DNA of 64,000 nucleotides from Ananas comosus (taxonomy: Eukaryota > Streptophyta > Magnoliopsida > Poales > Bromeliaceae). Position 1 is the first letter of the stretch; each line of letters opens with the position of its first letter. Under the pieces are notes generated by a model. It worked only from the letters and a program-made list of their open reading frames with translations. It had not been told where the DNA came from and made no database searches. The stretch covers positions 6,771,307 through 6,835,306 of the forward strand of contig NC_033627.1 in assembly GCF_001540865.1 (NCBI RefSeq). The letters are read 5' to 3'. The position numbers and the translations under genes were made by a program. Shown in pieces: positions 22,210-33,261 of this stretch.

Positions 22210-24425
22210 TGTCACGCCCCGGATTACTCGTTTCCCGGGCACGCCGACAAATTCGCCGTATACAAAGGAATTTTTCCTGTATAGGAAGTGATAGATGTAC
22301 CTGTAAATCATACAATACTACAAATACTAGTATAGAGCTGCTAGAAGAATCGGTAATAAAACAAACCGAGTTCCATATACATACGCCAAAACCAAGAAAC
22401 AAAATTACTCGCATTGCCGAGTTAAATATATGTATGTACATGAACTCCAACCAAAAACAACTACCTGCTGTAGGGGCACCTCTAGCTCGGCTCGTCGGGT
22501 AGGGCTCTAACTTGCGACGCCCTTGCCTCGATCCTGATCGGCAACAGCAGCAGCCGAAGACAATGGCTCTGCAAAAACGGGGTAACAACAGGGCGTGAGA
22601 ACCACTGTAAAAACAAGTAGTCCTCAGTGGGTGCCGCCCTCAACATCATCGGTCCACCCACTAAGTCTACAGAAGGGAGCAAAGATAGTAATAAATGCTG
22701 GAATAAAATCTACAGCTACCATTCATTACACTATTATGCTCTAAGCTGACCTACTGTAGTAATGTCAATCCTGACCCATTCTCTTTAGGGACTGTAAACA
22801 TACCCGTCCTAGGGAGTGTGAACACACCCGGCCCGCCCAGTTGAGACTATCCAGCTACCTCCACACTATCAGTCCGTGGAGAGCAAGTCTAGCCGGCATG
22901 AACGACACCAACGCGAAAGCACAACACCAGTCTCCGGAGTGGCACTCGTGGGAGCTGCCCAACCGAGTATGCAACGTATCTTTGTCCAGCTCAATCAGGC
23001 TCTCTCCAGCCAAAGTCCAAGTAACCGACACTAACTGGTCTAACAACCCACAGTCACGGGCCCTCAGCACAATCCGACGCCAAAAAGGCGATATGGGTCC
23101 ACCGTCCACCCTTACGGCACCCAACAATCCGGAACCCCTGAACGCTACTGTAAAAAAATATACTCGGCATCCCAGCACGAGCGTAACTAAAATCTAAACT
23201 ACCTGGGGTATCCGCCGCCTCGATACTGCGACGATACAAAATTACAACGGCTCCTAGAGCTAAATAAGGTAGTGTAAACAGGTGACAGGTCCAAATCGCT
23301 GGTTTTCTCCTAATTAAATTTTCAAATCCAACATGTATAGTTTAACTAAAATTCCACACATGCTTCAAATTCAGATTTCAGTCAATATGCTACTCAATGA
23401 ATTTAAGCCAGTACGAAGTATAAACAATCGAAAACTATACATGTTTACTAATATTCACTTAGGAGTAAACCCGATAAAACCCACCTCAAAGGCTAATCCC
23501 TGGCAGTGAAAAAGGTCACCGGAGTCCCTGCCAAGCTCGGTGCAACCCAACGAACCAGCGACAACAACACTCCACGGATCTAGACATAGAAACCAGAATA
23601 AATACCAATTCTGCTCAAAACAACAGCAGCAAAGTGGAACAGGGTTTCGACCAAGCTAACCTTCACCAAAATTGACGATCTTGGGCTTTGTGGATTCCTC
23701 TCGAAGTCCTGAATCCAACAACCAAGTCTCGCTGCAATCCGACGCTCCTACGTCGCACACGAGCCGAAACGTCAACGGTCGACGCAGGAAATCTGCGAAA
23801 CAACATCCTTGAGCTCGGAAGTGATAAAAACTTGCCAAGGTTGGAGGTATTGATGAACATCTCACCTCAACAGCGACTCTAGCACCGGCGCGACGTCGAG
23901 AACAGCGAAAACGCACTCTGTCCGGCCTCCTCGCGATGCTACCGGCAACAAGCGCGCGCTCAAATGGCTCCGCGGCACGACGTCGGCGACGAAATACTCC
24001 ACCCGAGCTCCTCCACGATCGGTCTAGCTAGAGGGAGAGAGGGAAGCAAGCAAAATCTACTCTCAGCTCTCCCTCACACCTGTAAATAGTAAGGGAGTAT
24101 GTGGGTGACATAAACGAGATGAGAAAAGACCCAATTGCCCTCTCACCTACCCTAGTGTACCGGTACACGGGCCCACGTACCGGTACAAGAAGCAAACTCG
24201 AGAGCAATCTGCGCGCAGCCTGTGCAGTGTACCGGTACACCCTGCTGGCTGTACCGGTACGGCAAGCAGAGAAACATGCTATTTGCATATTCTCTTGCTA
24301 AATGCTGCTCCCGCGTCGCACAAAGTTCGTTTTGCGTCTATTTCGCGCCAACAAGACTCAGGCTTGTCCCGACACTCTCCAGAACTGTCGACAAGTCTTT
24401 ACCGCCAAACACCAGGGATCTCACA
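22210..24425 (-). repeat. 5' LTR of the nested gypsy element (2.2 kb)
   Basis: In the plus direction it starts TGTCACGCCCCGGATT and ends GGGATCTCACA. Related LTRs are at 12951-13403 (fragment), 34935-36517 (plus, truncated) and 36970-38797 (plus, solo). It contains three TACCGGTAC palindromes between 24158 and 24262. No gene inside; open frames such as 22855-23178 are not conserved in the sister LTRs. Confidence 0.85.
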
Positions 24426-25012
24426 GAACTTGTATGAGTTGATGCTTTCTATTATGCATGCAACGGAGTTTTATGAATCTTCAGTATTTGAATTTATATA
24501 TTCATGCGTTGTGATTTTTTATCCCTCTAGATAGTCGATTTTCGAAAATGGAGTTTCTGAGTGGGAAACAGTTTTAAAAGATTTTCGAATAATTTTCATG
24601 GATGAACAAATAGAGTTTAAAAATAAAGCTTCCGTATATGGAGTACTTTTAAATAGCATGATTGTTGTAATGTGCATCGCATTATCCAGCGCCTAAAGAG
24701 TGTTTAGAGGATATATCATCTTTAAGGATCGCTAGCTGTATGCAATTGCATCGCATCAATTGTTTGTGAATTAGTGAATATAGGTTGTGAGTTGTGATCC
24801 TATTATTGTTATCGTTGGGTACGTTGGGTATGCCGTGCAAATATAAAGGAGACTCTGTCCATGTGAGCAGAGAAACATTGTGCTTGTGGCAGATCTGTAC
24901 GCCACAAGGGCTAAGTTGAATTCAAAAAAAAAATGGCACGTTTTCCGCAATTCTGATTTCTAAAATAGTATCTATTACAAAAAGGCTTTAAAAATCCGCC
25001 CGGGGCGTGACA
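24426..25012 (+). mobile_element. Right part of the split outer LTR
   Basis: It continues 16709-18596 across the nested element and ends CGGGGCGTGACA at 25012. From about 24790 to the end it resembles the inverse of 27437-27841 (GCCGTGCAAATA...GGAGACTCTGTCC), so these are two copies of one LTR family in opposite orientation. Confidence 0.75.
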
Positions 25013-25090
25013 ATCCATCAATTGATTCGAGTTTGAAGTGTTCAATACTCTTAGCTCTCTACTATTTCTGTAAGCTTCGTGAAATTTATA

Positions 25091-26650
25091 GTTGGGATAC
25101 TATATTTTTATGAGTATAAAGCATTTTATCCTCATAAGCCTTTTTGATAGTGATGCTTCCAAATTGATGATCATATCATTAAATATAATTTAAAGCATTT
25201 AAAATTTTTTAAAAATAAATTTCATAATTTTTAAAATTATATTAAAGTCCATCAAGCGGGTATAAAATGAACAATCAAAATTAAACGATCTTCAAAAAAT
25301 AGATGATAGGATTCTTTAATTTAAGGTCAAAGTTATTGATTTATATCTAGATAATAAATAGAATTTTCTATCAAAAGTTCAACCAATTTTAGGGCATGTT
25401 TGGCCTAACTTCTGGAAAAGTGTTTTCTGCATAAGTGAGTTTAGTTTAAAGAATTGATTTTGGTGAAAAGCTGTAAAGCGTTTGGCTGAGTTTAGGCAAA
25501 AGTTATTTTTCTGAAGTGATTTTTTACAATTGTTTGCTAAAAAAATTTTAATGATTATATATATTAATATTTTTACTAATTTCTTTTTAAAATAATTTAA
25601 AATTAAAATTAAAATTTGAATTAAAATTAAAATTTTAAATTTGAATTAAAAGTATAATTTTTAATTTTCAAATTTGTATAAAAAATAAATTTGAAATTTC
25701 AAAATTTTAAAATTTTAAATTAGAAATTTTTAAATGTAAATTTAAATTTTTAATTTTTGAATATGAATTTATATTTTAAATTTCAAATTTAAAATCTAAA
25801 TTTAAATTTTCAATTAAATTTAATATTTGAAATTGGTCAAATTCAAATTTTAAAATTTAAAATTTAATTATAATTCAGATTTTTAATTAAATTTTAATTT
25901 TAAATTTAAATTTTAAATTTTAATTTGAAATTTTGAATTTTGATTTTAAATTTTGAATTTTGAATTTTGAATTTGATTTTGAATTTTAAATTTTAAACTT
26001 TTATAATTTTAATTTTAATTTTGAATTTTTGAATTTTAATTTTAAACATTTTAATTTAAATTTAAATTTTTAATTTTAATTTTTATTTTTATTTTCTTAT
26101 TTTTAATTTTCAAATGTATTTAAACATTTAAATTTTAAATTTTAAATTTTAAATTTTAAATTTAAATTTTGTAATTTGAAAATTAAAACTTGTAATTTTA
26201 AAATTTAAAATTTGAAATTAAATCTAAAATAAAAATAAAAATTTTAAGTTTGAATCCAAAATTAGAATCAGTTTTGGAGAAGTAGATTTTGTCTGCTTTT
26301 GCTTCTGGGGCCTTCAAAATCAGTTTTCTGATTTTAAAAAAAAAAATCAGATTTTTCATATGTCGTTTCCAAACGCTCTACTAAACTCAAAATTGATTTT
26401 GGGTTTAGAATCATTTTTGAGAAGCTAGGCCAAACACTCTCTTAATTTTTGTTATATTAGCAAGTATTTCATATCGACCGTTATAAATTATCAATTTTAA
26501 AATATTTTAATCGTAAGATACAAAATGTTAAAAAATTATAAAATTCAATTTTAAAAATTTTAAATACTCTTATTCATATTTAACGTTATGGATTATCGGC
26601 TCGAAAGCTCTATTATCGAAATACAAAGGTAAATGGATATCTATTCTTTC
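25091..26650. mobile_element. Palindromic MITE split by a Tourist-like insertion
   Basis: Left arm GTTGGGATACTATATTTTTATG...GCTTCCAAATTGATGATC and right arm GATTATCGGCTCGAAAGCTC are separated by a 1-kb insertion at 25392-26441. Compared with the intact relative at 56947-57490, the insertion falls between the tracts TCAAAAGTTCAAC and TAGCAAGTATTTC. Confidence 0.75.
25392..26441. mobile_element. Tourist/PIF-Harbinger-like MITE, TSD TTA
   Basis: Terminal inverted repeats GGGCATGTTTGGCCTAACTTCT and the inverse of AGAAGCTAGGCCAAACACTCTC lie between TTA target duplications (25389-25391 and 26442-26444). The centre (25530-26270) is an almost pure A/T mosaic of AAATTTTAAATTT blocks. Non-coding. Confidence 0.85.
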
Positions 26651-26738
26651 TACATTAAAGGAGGGTTTGGAGGGACCAAAAGGTGACAAGTGTCCCAACC
26701 CCGAACCCTCCTTTACTCTCCCTCTCGCTCTATATATA

Positions 26739-27436
26739 CTAGTGAAGGCACCCGCGCGTTGCAGCGGGTAGATTCTGTATAAATAAATAAATAAATAAAA
26801 CTGTAGAAAAAAATTTAGATATTAAACTCCATTCCATGCCTAAATTTTCATGAATAGTATAAAAAAGAATGAGTTGTCACTATATCGGAAATAGAGATAT
26901 TTTAGTTATATTTTTAGTTTAGCAATGATGTATATAGTGTAGGAATTCACGCGATGCGGTGGGTAAAAATTAAAAACTTATAGAGTTCTTACATTTTTTC
27001 GAGAAAGGAGTGATCGAGGTTAGGAGTGGGGGTCGTATAAAAATTTGAAATTATTGTAAATGGGCGCGACCACACATCCTCCTTGAACGCGGCGCCCCTG
27101 TCCGCGGTCTTGAGCGCCGCGCACACCTCGTCAAGGGCCTCGCGGATCATCCGCTCGAACCGCGCGCCCACGAACGTGGCGATAGCGAGGTCCGCCATGT
27201 GGAGGAAGGTCTCCGGCCGCTCCTCCTCCGGGGTCTCCTTCTAGATGGCCACCGCCGCCTGGACGATGGCGGGGCCGGCGGAGAGGAGGCGCCGCCGATC
27301 GGAGGGGCGGCAGCGAGGGAGGGTGCGGAGGAAGAGGAAAGGTTGGGGTTTTAGGGTTTGGGAAGGAGAGCAGAAGAGCTCGACAGAGAGATCACGGATG
27401 TGGGGTTTGGGGTTTATCAAGCTTTGAGAAGCTATA
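26739..27436 (-). mobile_element. Helitron 3' end with captured gene fragment
   Basis: Read on the minus strand the sequence ends with a GC hairpin (CCCGC...GCGGG, 26751-26768), then eight bases and CTAG (26742-26739), followed by T in the TA-rich target. A short hairpin just upstream of a terminal CTRR is the Helitron 3' signature. A coproporphyrinogen oxidase fragment lies 250 bases inside. The 5' end is not visible because an LTR begins at 27437. Confidence 0.65.
26990..27430 (-). pseudogene. CPOX: Coproporphyrinogen III oxidase, first-exon fragment (broken)
   Basis: The minus-strand frame ending near 27060 reads KETPEEERPETFL, then ARFERMIREALDEVCAAL and AAFKEDVWSRP. This is the N-terminal part of plant coproporphyrinogen III oxidase (the chloroplast enzyme of heme and chlorophyll synthesis that decarboxylates coproporphyrinogen III). 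The expected glycine-rich GGGGGISRV after SRP is absent and unrelated AT-rich sequence follows. A TAG stop at about 27243 separates it from the preceding part, which in another frame looks like a proline-rich transit peptide (PNPKTPTFPLPP). There is no clear start codon. Most likely a fragment captured by the surrounding Helitron. Confidence 0.8.
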
Positions 27437-27841
27437 TGTCACGCCCCGGGGCCGATTTTAAAAGCCTTTTAAAAACCGAGTTGCGGAAAACGTGCCATTT
27501 TTTTTTTTTTTTTCAACCTGGCCCACGCGACGTACAGACCCGCCACAAATACAAAGTTCCTCTGTCCACTCGGGCAGAGTCTCCTTTGTATTTGCACGGC
27601 GTACCAACGATACAACAGGATCACAACCACAACCTACATTTACCAATCAACAACCCAAGCATGATATGCATTTTCATACAGCTAACAATTCTTAGAATGA
27701 TGCATGCCTCTAAGCACTCCTTAGGCGCTGGATGATGCAATGCACAGTACAACAATCATCCTATTTAAAAGTGCTCCCCACACGGAAGCTTTTGTTTTTA
27801 AACTCTATTTCATTCATTCATAAAAACCATTCGAAAACATT
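27437..27841 (-). mobile_element. Gypsy-like LTR fragment, cut by a single N
   Basis: It starts TGTCACGCCCCGGGGCC, with CTATA before it, and carries the CGCCACAAATACA...GGCAGAGTCTCCTTTG block also seen inverted at 24830-24900 and related at 52515-52570. It stops at the N at 27842; no second end is visible. Confidence 0.75.
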
Positions 27842-27842
27842 N
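27842..27842. other. Single N at a junction
   Basis: LTR sequence on the left, unrelated AT-rich sequence on the right. Confidence 0.6.
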
Positions 27843-28023
27843 ATTATTTTTATATAATTTTTATTTAATTAATAATTAGACTTATAAAACTATATAAAAA
27901 TATTAAAAAAAATAAAATTTATTATAAAAATATTTTTATAACCGTAGTATCGCGCAGGTATTTCAGTAGTCTACCATAATACGATGGTAAGCGGACATCT
28001 ACCATCGAACGAAGAAGACGTTC

Positions 28024-28058
<35 letters not shown>

Positions 28059-28531
28059 TAGCTACATTTAGGATAGGTCAAATTGCCCCTAATAAATGTT
28101 TAGGGGCAATTTGGTCATTATGAAAAATATAACTTATCGGCTTGAAGACCGCTTCGTATTGGGGCCCATTGGGGCCCATTTTTCGCTAGTCAGCAAAATA
28201 AAATTTGGACAACAGTAATTAAATAGACAAATAATTCTCTATATTTTACTAGTGGATTTGACTCATCATGACATATAGAATGTGATATGATATATGAACA
28301 CATAAATTATATTTTTATCATACTTTTTTGTCGCATTTATAAAGTAATTTGTCTGTAATGCGTAAAGTAGTCCATACTGCAAAAGCTTTCGGGTTAGAGA
28401 TTTTATGATTAAAATTTTAGCTGCAATTTACGGCTTCTTTTATATGGCACAATAAAATACCAGACACGGGCGGTGTCGAAAAATACACTGTTCGACAGAG
28501 TAAAGACTTGGCAAAATGAGGATGGCACTAA
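27843..28531. other. AT-rich intergenic DNA
   Basis: No gene seen. It contains a (GA)n microsatellite at about 28025-28054 and a short direct repeat TTGGGGCCCA near 28158-28180. Confidence 0.5.
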
Positions 28532-29217
28532 GGGTGCGTTTGGTTCGCGCTATTTTTTTAAGATTTTTAGTAATATAATGGGAATAAGAAAATATGACGG
28601 TGTTTGGTTAAAGGCACTAAGTAATCTAGTTGGTAATATTAGATTCACTTGGGAATGAGATTCATCCTAATGTACTAATCTCATTCCCTTGCGGGAGAGT
28701 GGTATCCTCGTATTAAGGAATTGGGTAATTATAATATGTCTAATCTCTTTCTTTCTCCTTACCCGCAGACTAGTTAGTATTATTATCTTTTACACTCTAA
28801 CATCATATCTCTCTCTAAACTTATCTTTTTCTCTCTAAACTTCAACTCTTTTTCTCTCTCTAAACTAAGCTCTCTCTTTCCCTCTTTTCTTAAAATTTCA
28901 ACTCTCACACTCCCTCTAATCTCGACTCTATTTCTCTTCCTATTATTTAATTATGCTCTCTCTCTCTAACCTATATTTTCTCTCTATTTTTTCTAAAAAA
29001 ATGTTGAAATTTTTTGTAGCATTATCTAAAATTTATTAAAAAAAATTAATTAATTAATTGTATATTTTTTGTAAACTTAAATAACATGACTAAATAATAT
29101 GACCGTGCGAACCAAACACATGAATGCCACATTCTTAGTAATAGGATGAATAGCAATAAGATTCTCGGATATTTTTTTACTCATAGTAATCTTTCATAAT
29201 ACGAACCAAACATGCCC
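28532..29217. mobile_element. Tourist-like MITE, copy 1 of a tandem pair
   Basis: Terminal inverted repeats GGGTGCGTTTGGTTCGCGC and GCATGTTTGGTTCG (inverse at the right end) lie between TAA at 28529-28531 and TAA at 29218-29220. A CT-rich centre (28800-28990) shows no coding potential. It is about 95% identical by eye to 29221-29908. Confidence 0.85.
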
Positions 29218-29220
29218 TAA

Positions 29221-29908
29221 GGGTGCATTTGGTTCGCACTATCTTTTTAAGATTCCTAGTAATGCAATGGGAATAAAAAAATATGACGGTGTTTGGCTAA
29301 AGGCGCTAAGTAATCTAGTTGGTAATATTAGATTCACTTGGGAATGAGATTCATCCCAATGTACTAATCTCATTCCCTTGCGGGAGAGTGGGCATCCTCA
29401 TATTAATGAATTGGGTAATCATAATATGTCTAATCTTTTTCTTTCTCCCTACCCGCAGGCTAGTTAGTATTATTATCTTTTACACTCTAACATCATATCT
29501 CTTTCTAAACTTATCTTTTTCTCTCTAAACTTCAACTCTTTTTCTCTCTCTAAACTAAGCTCTCTCTTTCCCTCTTTTTCTAAAATTTCAACTCTCACGC
29601 TCCCTCTAATCTCGACTCTATTTCTCTTCCTATTATTTAATTATGCTCTCTCTCTCTAACCTATATTTTCTCTCCATTTTTTCTAAAAAGATGTTGAAAT
29701 TTTGGTAGCATTATCTAAAATTTATTAAAAAAAAAATAAATTAATTAATTGTATATTTTTTGTAAACTTAAATAACATGACTAAATAATATGACCGTGCG
29801 AACCAATCACATGAATGCCACATTCTTAGTAATAGGATAAATAGAAATAAGATTCTCGAATATCTTTTTACTCCTAGTAATCTTTCATAGTGCGAACCAA
29901 ACGTGCCC
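29221..29908. mobile_element. Tourist-like MITE, copy 2 of a tandem pair
   Basis: It starts GGGTGCATTTGGTTCGCAC and ends GTGCGAACCAAACGTGCCC, with TAA at 29909-29911. The TAA at 29218-29220 is shared with copy 1. Length and order of internal tracts match copy 1. Confidence 0.85.
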
Positions 29909-29911
29909 TAA

Positions 29912-30821
29912 AGTTTAAAAGACTATTATTTGTCAATATTATAGCAGGATTTGTTATATGATTTTCTACCAAAGCAATATATTTATGTGTAATCTACTAT
30001 GCTCCCAAAGTGGTGTGGATGATTTTCACTTTTTTACATTTTCATCGAAAATGGTAGAGTTTGAATGATAATGATTTTTTAAAAAATTTAGTGGTTTTTA
30101 TGAAAAATAATATTAATTTAAAAATTAACAATGATCAAAATGGTTGATCTAAATATTAAAAAATTAAAAACACTGCATGAATGATGTTTTCGAAAATACT
30201 ATAGCCGGACCCTATATTTTTTTGGACTTTTTTTATATTTAATCCCCTCAAAAAATATTTACAAATAATCACATAAAATTTATTTTTACAAGATTGATCA
30301 TGTTCCGGCCACGCAAGCACCACGCGGGCGTGATTGATCGTAGGTTAAATTTAATATGATGAACTATTTACCATACTTAGATATGGTGAATGATTTATCG
30401 TGTCCTTTTAATACATATTATTTAAAAGGACACGGTGAATTATTTTCTTATTAGTTTTTAAGTAATATATATCAAAAGAATATATACGATGAATAATTTA
30501 CAGTGTTCAATTTAACCTCACTGTCACACCCACGTGACACTCGCGTGATGCCTATATGGCCGGGATAAAGCTAATCTTACTAATATAAATTTTATGAAAC
30601 TATTTGTGAGAAAAAAAAAATTGAAAGAGTTAAATGCAAAAAAAAGAAAAAAAAAAAAAGAAAAAAAAAAAAGAGCCCATATTTTTGTAGCCATTTACAA
30701 TTTTTTTAACATATATTTTTCATATGTGACTAATAAACGTACGCTGCGACGGAGGGTTAAAAAGTTGCAACGACTTACGCATTGGAGACCTGGCATTTCC
30801 ATAGCTAAATATCCGTCCATA
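29912..30821. other. AT-rich DNA 3' of the amine oxidase gene, with a MITE remnant
   Basis: From about 30000 to 30215 it carries remains of a palindromic MITE, ending ACTATAGCCGGACCCTATAT as at 57478. 30600-30680 is an A-rich tract. This side holds the 3' flank of the minus-strand amine oxidase gene; no clear polyadenylation signal was identified. Confidence 0.45.
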
Positions 30822-31029
30822 TCAAGAACTATACGTGCAATTAAACCAGCTAGGTAGGAGCCCGGAAGGCGGGCTTTTGATTATCGGGTTGCTCTCGAAG
30901 AAGTTGAAAGGCCGAAGCTCGAATCCCCCGGTTAACAGCGGCATCAACGGAAAATCTTCCTGGCAGGGGATGTGGTGAAATCCGACTGTGTACCACAACA
31001 CAATATCCGTGTTCTTGATCAAGCGATTC
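30822..31029 (-). CDS. CuAO: Copper amine oxidase exon 5
   Basis: The acceptor is TTAACCAG at 31030. It encodes [20 protein letters not shown] with the third copper ligand H617, then [15 protein letters not shown] and a short C terminus ending in TYSS, which is not a peroxisomal SKL-type signal. The stop is at 30822-30824. Homologues end at varied points after FFESNP, so the tail may be slightly altered. Confidence 0.85.
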
Positions 31030-33216
31030 CTGGTTAACCAAGAGAGATCTTGAGATGAGCCATCATTTTTATTTGGAGAAAGCTTTAGTTCAAGAAAACT
31101 ACTCCTTACATAAGAATAAGCCAGTTTGATCGCTAACCTTTGGGTCCATACGGCCAAGCCATCATCTCCTCTGCTCTGGTCGACGTAAAGCCCGGCGGCC
31201 CACTTCTCGGACTTGTTGTAGGCCGTCACCCACACCTGCTTCTTGGTGAAGCTGGCCCGGCGCTGCGGATAGTCGTCATCCGTCATCAACGAGCCTGCAG
31301 TCCCCGCGCCGCTGATCAGCCGGTACCCCACATCGTTCCCCATCTTCGTCTTCTTGCTCGGATTCACGATCAGCAGCTCTATAGGTTCTTTTCCCACGTC
31401 AACCTGTGCATCGGCCTCTGTCTCTGCTGTCTCTTTTACGACCGTCCAATAGCTCTTCCGAGGGGAGTCGGACGAGGCCAACCTCACCGTCTTGAGCTTG
31501 GACTTGACGAAGGAGTTGTCGGTGCCGTCGATGTCAAGGTCGAGATAGTAAGTGATGAAGTGGTCGTGGTAGACCGCGATGGTGTTCTCAGCCAACAGAC
31601 TGCCGTGGGGATCGCCGGTTATTTGGTCTGCATGGGTGTAGGATGAACCCTTCACTTCAAGGAGGCCTGTCAGTGCTACCTGTATGAGGCAAGAAAGAGA
31701 AATCATGTAAATTCTGTCCAGCAGAAAGTCAGCTGCTTCGAATTGAACTAATTTGTTAAGTTGAATGAATTCGTATCTTCATATTGGAATAAAATATGAT
31801 TAAATTGATTTTTCATTGTTTACATTTTTTAATTATTATTCTTGGTTTTCCTATGGACTTTGTAGCCATTGGTAGTTAAAGAGCCCAATCTGCATAAAAA
31901 TTCATTGATTTTGAGTTTTTGTAAAAATAATCTGTCTTTTTAGATTTTATAGATTGTATACGAATTTGACCAAAATATTCTTATTCTTCTTTCTCTTTCT
32001 TTTTTTTTCACGCTCATCTTTTTTTCGTACGGTTCGTTTTCTTCCTCCTTGCCGTTTCTCCTTTTTTCTTCTCCCACTCTCTCCTTTCTTTTGCTCCACC
32101 ACCCCGACGTCAAAGTGCTCCTCTCTCTTACTTTGCTCGCCTCTCCGCTGATCGATGCCGGCTCGGATATGGCATAATTTACGATATGGTGGAATTATGG
32201 CCGCAGACGGTGACAGTGACAACGACGAGAGTGTCGCAAGTTTTGAGGACGATGGAGAGAGAGAGCGCGTCGGGACGGAGGCGGTGGCAGCTGCGGCAAA
32301 GGACGAGGAAGGAGGTGTGATAACAGAAAGTGACATAGAGGGTGAAAGAAAAAATAAAAAAAAAAAAGTTTTTTCTCCTAAAAAAAATCATTGTGTTATA
32401 ACTGTTAAAAGCAAACAAAAGAAAAAATAAATAAATTTATACTGTTTGAGATCAAAGTTGCATTATTCGAGAATAAGTCGTACTATTTGAGACAAAATTA
32501 CACCATACAAAAATAAGTTGTACTATTTTTGGACTAAACACTGTTTGATATTAAATTGTACTAATTGAGAGAAAAAAAAAAAGGAGAGAAGAAGAGGATA
32601 AATTGTACTGTTTGAGACGAAAGTTATACTAATAGGCAGTGTTTGGTCCAGAAATAAAGGGGAAATAAGCCCTTGTTCCCTTCTTCTTTCCCAAACGTCG
32701 CGTTTAGTATCCGAGAACAGCCGGTATAAAGCTGGAACTGATGTTCCATCTTTTTTCTTAAAACAAGCTTGTTCCTAAGTGGGAACAAGATTAATTAAAG
32801 TCTAAATTTAGTTTTACTTATGGTATTAAATTATTAATTAATTTAATTAATATATTTAAATCATTATTTTTTACTTAAATAATAAAATAATTAATTAAAT
32901 TATTATTTATAATTAATTATTAATAATTTAATATATTTATCTATAAACTAATATTTACATTGTTTCTATCAATCTAATTAAAATGATATCGAAAAATCAT
33001 TTTTATAGGATTTTTATTTTCAGCCGTTAAAAATTATAGATTTTGAATCCTTTCGATTGCCAGGTAAGTGATATTGAAAAATCGCAAAAATTATTTTCTA
33101 GAAACTTCAAATATGCTAAATCAAGTCTAACGGAGCCGATCACCGATTTGGAAATTCCATCATGGAAAATGGCTCAGTAGCACGGAGGCCATCGTGCTCC
33201 TGAGAGCACAGCAGTC

Positions 33217-33261
<45 letters not shown>

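Larger units (their letters stand above)
18597..24425 (-). mobile_element. Ty3/gypsy (Tekay/Del-like) retrotransposon, internally deleted, TSD gaact
   Basis: The element is inserted between perfect copies of gaact (18592-18596 and 24426-24430). On the minus strand it runs: 5' LTR (24425-22210), initiator-methionine tRNA primer site (22201-22189), gag, protease, reverse transcriptase, start of RNase H, then an abrupt junction at 18882/18881 to only 285 bases of the 3' LTR. RNase H end, integrase, polypurine tract and most of the 3' LTR are missing. Target duplication and nesting are seen directly; the clade is inferred from the related intact element at 59870. Confidence 0.9.

Noticed and set aside
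28025..28054. CRISPR-like or regulatory repeat
   Set aside because: A simple GA microsatellite with no spacers; CRISPR arrays are not expected in plant nuclear DNA.
30822..31706. Single 294-residue gene
   Set aside because: This is exons 4 and 5 of the amine oxidase read through a 108-base intron, with intron sequence at its start.
32155..32430. Acidic 91-codon frame in intron 3
   Set aside because: It ends in a poly-lysine run from an A-rich tract and has no recognisable domain; treated as part of a degraded Mutator-type fragment.
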